NCBI GenBank assembly: GCA_032164245.1
Contig: JAVMKO010000003.1
Location: 43,836,890 to 43,900,889, forward strand
Direction of reading: 5' to 3'
Origin: Sternotherus odoratus
Taxonomy: Eukaryota > Chordata > Testudines > Kinosternidae
DNA: 64,000 nt
Shown in pieces: positions 59,613 to 64,000 of this stretch. A program made the translations under genes and the position numbers. Under the pieces are notes generated by a model that was not told the DNA's origin, searched no databases, and saw nothing but the letters and a program-made list of their open reading frames with translations. Numbering within the stretch: position 1 is the first letter of the stretch; the number at the start of each line of letters is the position of its first letter.

Positions 59613-60749
59613 CTAGTGAAGGGGATAAAATGAGATTAATTTATTTGAGATGTTCACGCTTGCCAGGTTTGAATAACTGATCAACCATCTCTGGGTTTTA
59701 AAAGTTGGCTAGTAGAAAACAAGAGATATGAATACAGCCAAAGGGATATATTACACACACAACATTTTTATAGTTCCTGGAATATTAAGCATAAACAGCG
59801 GGTGCTCAACAACTGAATGGTATCAGGTACTGGAGCTTACTTCTTTAAAACAGACCGGTTAGTTAACTTCAGCTCTTCCCTTACTCTAGCATCTGTTTGT
59901 GTATTGAGAAAGGGGCATAAAACCTGTTGTAGGAATGAAGGGAGAAGGGAGTCTACAATTGGTCATGTCCAAGAGCAGGTGTTCTTTCATGTTTATATTA
60001 TGCTGTGGAAGTTGTTTTATTAATGAATACACATTCACAAAATGATTTCCTTACCGTAGGATTAGACAGTTATGTGGCTAAAGAATGACAGCTCTGACAA
60101 TGAATGCAGGAGTTGAAGATTTAAGTAGGAGGAATTCTAGCGATCTGAATCATCTATACACTAGAAACATTCTCGGGCAGGCTGATATACCTTTGTGAGA
60201 TTTCACGTCTTCTTCAATATTTTCACATTGCCTCTGTAAAATGACCTAGAAATAAAACCACTTCTTTGCCTCTAAGAACTAACAATTGATCCATTATGTG
60301 TCTGCATACATAAGGAAAGTGTGCTTTACATACCCTCTGCTGGAAATGACTGGGTGAATAGGTGCAGTAAATAGCTTCAGAAGTGTAATTTACCATATGG
60401 TACATTAAATACAGGTAAAACCATGTAAATTATATTAATACACAGGCATAATATTTCTTTTTGTGAGATCTTAGATCATTTCCCCATCTTATGCTACGTG
60501 ATTTTTGTGGTCATGAAGCTATTGAATGGTCTAATCCATGTTTTTTCAGGCTGAAAACCAGGTGACAGGGGTCACAACCTTCCCTTCTTTATGACCAGCT
60601 GGAATGGGAAGGAAGGAGCATGACGCTTTTTTCTGTTGTAAAATATGGAAAAGGTTGAGATCTAGCCTTCATGAGACCCTCAAGGAAGAAGTCTGAGTCT
60701 TTAGGACTTTCATTTCCTGGTTAGGCTCCTGTTTCCCTGATGCTTTCTG

Positions 60750-61330
60750 ATTGATGTCACATATCTTCCCTTCAACCCTTCCACTGTTTAATGCCTCAAG
60801 GCTTCTTAGTCATCTTCTCTGCTCCCTTTGGGAAATCTCATTGTCCTCTTCAATCTTGGTCATGATTTCTGTGCAGCTAGAACCCAGCTTACATCCCCCT
60901 TGACTCTCATTCTTGCATCCCTCCCTTCCTTCTGTTGACTTCCTCGTTTCCACATTACTCCATATACTGTTCCTCATTAATGCTTCAGAGATTGAAGTCC
61001 TTTTCTACTACATCTATGTCCTCCAGTTTGCCAATTGCCACCTCCAGAAAATTGCTAGAATTCTTCTTTACTTTGATTCTGCCTTTACTGAACTTCTTGC
61101 AATCAAACCTTTATTGTTCTCTATATTTACTCCAGAGATTTCAGAGTTTCCAGAATGCAGTGGCCAGACTGCTCTCTTCCTCAAGGATGTTGTGCCATAG
61201 TCCCCAATCTCTGTCACATTCACTGGCATCTCATGCAGCTCTGTATCTAATCTCCCCTCTTGGTTTTCAAAACTCTCCACAGACTTGTTCCATTCTATCT
61301 CCTTGATTATATCCACTTTCTTCCTAACTA
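60750..61330 (+). mobile_element. possible old L2-like LINE fragment
   Basis: One plus-strand frame reads FQNAVARLLSSSR (near 61140-61180). This resembles the FQNAAARLL motif near the C-terminus of L2-type reverse transcriptases. The C-rich TCTC-rich sequence after it is of the same style. The match is short, so this is tentative. Confidence 0.35.
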
Positions 61331-62769
61331 GATTGTTCTATTTGCTGTTCATGACACTCCACATTTCGGGGGGGGGGGGAGGTTGCTCTTTCCCCTGTTC
61401 TGGATCATTTATTTGTCTCTCCTTCCCTACTTGTCACTTATTTACTTCACTTCTCCAACAATCATTTTGAAATCTTCCTACTTGCTTTAACCAAAGCCAA
61501 TTGCATATATATGTAAATGCATGATGTAAATTATAGTTAAGCATCAGTAAGGCTATAACACAAAATAATAAGAATAATACATTCAGAATTAATATTTACA
61601 CCTTATGATGCTGATTTCAATGTATCCCATAACTGATAAGGGAAATCCTGACTCTAGGCATCAAAAGATTAACCAAACTTGATATTCCAAAGAGTTTTTC
61701 TTTGATATCATAGATATAGCTAGTAGTGCTGCCTGACATTTTCCATTGTAAGACCCTGTTTTCAATTGTTTATTGCTTTGTCAAACTGTAACTATTTGAG
61801 CAGAAATTTTGATCGCAATAGAGGAGAGTGTGTCAGGAGCTGGGGTGTATAGGTACAGGGAGGAGAGGATCAGAAGCTATTGTGTGGGGACTGGATAGGA
61901 ACATGTGGAACCGGAGCTGAGAAGATTTGTTTGGTGAGGGGTAAGATAGAAGCAGAGGAAGAGATGAGCAAGAGCTGAGGGATCGGGTACCTGCTTGGAT
62001 AAAAACTGAGTGGGGAGGGGCATGAATCAATGGGCAGGTGGTTGAATAGAAGGAAGGGAGAACACAGACAGGCTGGCGTAGATGGAGGAAAAGATACTAT
62101 AGCCACTAGAGGACATTCCTCTCCAGAATCTGGAACTGAATTCCGGAGTCCCGAGTCTCTACAATCCCCTGCTGTGAAATTTGCTGGCAAAGTGTGTTTC
62201 TCAGGCCCCCACTAATGGATAGGCCACATAGAAGATAACCGTCTACTATGGCCACCATTTACTCTATTAAATCAAGTGGCAGAAGTCTGTGCTATGGTTC
62301 AAAAAGTCCGGACCTTGCTGATGACCCAAGTTGGGGGACAGTATGGTTCTGAGTGTTGGAATTTCTGTTTTTGTCTGGTTTTGTTTTACAATTTTTTTAA
62401 AAGATGCATTAAAAACTACATTAAATGAATGTTAAGGCTGGAAAGTCAAACACTGAAAAATTAGTAAATGCCAGAATTAAGGGTTGCTGTGTACAAGCTT
62501 TATTTGGGTCCTTATATGTATGCATGATAATACAGTCTTTAATTACATGATCACGTGTTATTTTTTTCCACAGGATCCCTGCCTCATTCAGTGCACAAGA
62601 TGGAAAGGCTTTTGGAACAATTCATAGTTGTGTACTGAAGGAGACTTGGTTATAGAACCGCTGCCTCATTTATTGCAGAAATTGGAAGGTGTGTAGTGAA
62701 TGAGACAGGGGATTTTAGGAGGAGAAAACATGATCTTTTAAAGTAAAGGCAGTTGAATGTTACTCTGGA

Positions 62770-62850
62770 GAACTGGATTCTACCTCTCTGCCTCTGCCAC
62801 AGAGATGTTATACAATGCTGGGCAAGTCATCTAAACCAACATTTTCACAT
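62770..62850 (+). mobile_element. MIR-like SINE scrap
   Basis: AACTGGATTCTACCTCTCTG CCTCTGCCACAGAG followed by GCTGGGCAAGTCATCTAAAC resembles the central part of MIR (CTCTGCCACT...TTGGGCAAGTCA). Confidence 0.5.
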
Positions 62851-64000
62851 TTGGCCACTAATTATGTGTTCCTCATTTTCTGGGTTCCCAGCGTGGGGGA
62901 TAGATGTGCAGAAGTGTTGAGGATTTATATCTCCAACTGAAGTCAATGGGAGCTGTGGTTTCACATATAAAGTGCTAAATAATGCTAAGCACAAAATAAT
63001 CAGGTCCTTGGTATTTCAAATTGTACATCTAAAATTGGTGAACACTTGAGAATTTTGACCTTAATCACTGTTTCTCAGTTCCCCAGCTAATCTCACTGGG
63101 GTGTAGTGAAGATGCATTCATTCATTTTTATGAAGAGCTCAGATAGTATGGTGACAGCACCATAGAAATGCCCCATTAAACAAAAACACTGAATAAAGAG
63201 GGGTTCTGTGGGGAAAAAAATGACTGTGTAATTCGAGACTATATCATAATACAGACTCGCAAAGGGAGAGGGGGATGCAAATTAAAGTTTCACTGATACC
63301 CTTAATTTTGGTGTTTCCTAACTTTTGAATACTTGACTTTGCAACCTTAATGTTCTTTTTTGGATGTAATATATAACGAGGCTTAGATGAAAGCTGTTTT
63401 TAAAATGAAAAAAAAAAGTTGAACTGAGTGAACTGTTCAAAGCTGCAGCTGGCTTGGAGCTTATTAAAGAAAAGAGGGTGACAATTTTTAAAGAGAGCAA
63501 TTGCAGCGCAACCTTGCTTTATCGATCCCTTCCCACATAACCAAACTTTCATAACCAAACTGATCATGGATTACATTCTGTTGAACAGGTCATGAAGGAT
63601 GACACTGTTTTCCTTGCATCAGAGAAATATTTTGACGGTGCTTTGCATTCATATGGGGATACTTTGTCATATTTTCTTCCTATACACATCAGCACAAAGA
63701 GTTATTGAGGGAGAAATGCAGAATTGAGGTGCTCTGTAAAGAACACGGAGATGTAGAACTAATATAAACTAAGCCTATAAATAGCTTTTCTGTGTGTCTG
63801 TTTTTAGCAGTGGATAATGGAGTCATATGTGAAAGAGACATGGAGACAAGTGTATTTTAAAAACTGAAAATAAGGGGTCAATCCTGCTAGCCTTACTCAT
63901 GTAAATAGAAATTATTCATGCAAGCAGCCCCATTAATGTCCAGGGGATTATACACCTGAGAAAAAAGTAAGTTGCATAAGGTTGCACAGAAAGTTAATTA

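Larger units (their letters stand above)
59613..64000 (-). other. COL9A1: part of COL9A1 intron 5
   Basis: No NC4 exon was recognised on the minus strand. It holds a possible L2-like LINE scrap (60750-61330), a G-run (61369-61379), a MIR-like scrap (62770-62850) and palindromic motifs near 62935 and 63880-63950. The rest is unrecognised. Confidence 0.55.

Noticed and set aside
59613..64000. Expected NC4 exon 5 upstream of exon 6
   Set aside because: No minus-strand segment resembling the preceding NC4 sequence was found; it is presumed to lie beyond base 64000.

Overview
The window is vertebrate genomic DNA, most likely from a turtle. It covers most of one large multi-exon gene on the minus strand, COL9A1, which encodes the alpha-1 chain of type IX collagen, a cartilage and eye FACIT collagen. 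The assignment rests on 31 coding exons plus one alternative first exon, read by hand. They have consensus splice sites, stay in frame from one to the next, and follow the human alpha-1(IX) chain segment by segment. If numbered like the 38-exon human gene, the window runs from exon 6 (C-terminal end of the NC4 domain, 59529-59612) to exon 36 (NC2/COL1 junction, 2631-2819). Exons 1-5 lie beyond base 64000 and exons 37-38 lie before base 1.

Layout along the gene (right to left in window coordinates): end of NC4 (exon 6); the alternative first exon of the short isoform, with its own start codon and signal peptide (58836-58913); a 21-base micro-exon (exon 7); the COL3 triple helix (exons 8-15); NC3 with its Cys-Pro-Asn-Ala-Cys motif (exons 16-17); COL2 (exons 17-34); NC2 (exons 35-36); and the start of COL1 (exon 36). 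Nearly all exons begin with a complete glycine codon and most are 54 bases, the classic collagen exon unit. The exons in the window give about 1.8 kb of coding sequence, roughly 600 residues. No other gene was found on either strand.

The introns make up about 97% of the window and hold many transposable elements: CR1 LINE fragments (one nearly 2 kb, with a decayed reverse transcriptase), old MIR-type SINEs, fold-back retroposons, and many short non-autonomous DNA transposons. The DNA transposons include several hAT-like families with visible 8-base target duplications, Harbinger-like elements and one Tigger/pogo-like element. Several are nested and can be ordered in time. CR1 plus these particular hAT and fold-back families suggests a turtle; a crocodilian cannot be excluded from sequence alone.

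I found no prokaryotic system, CRISPR array, tRNA or rRNA gene. The most useful points are the intron-6 alternative promoter and exon, the micro-exon 7 that would be used only in the long isoform, and the well-resolved nested and fold-back mobile elements. The longest open reading frames in the window (up to 250 codons) are artefacts of GC-rich transposon sequence.
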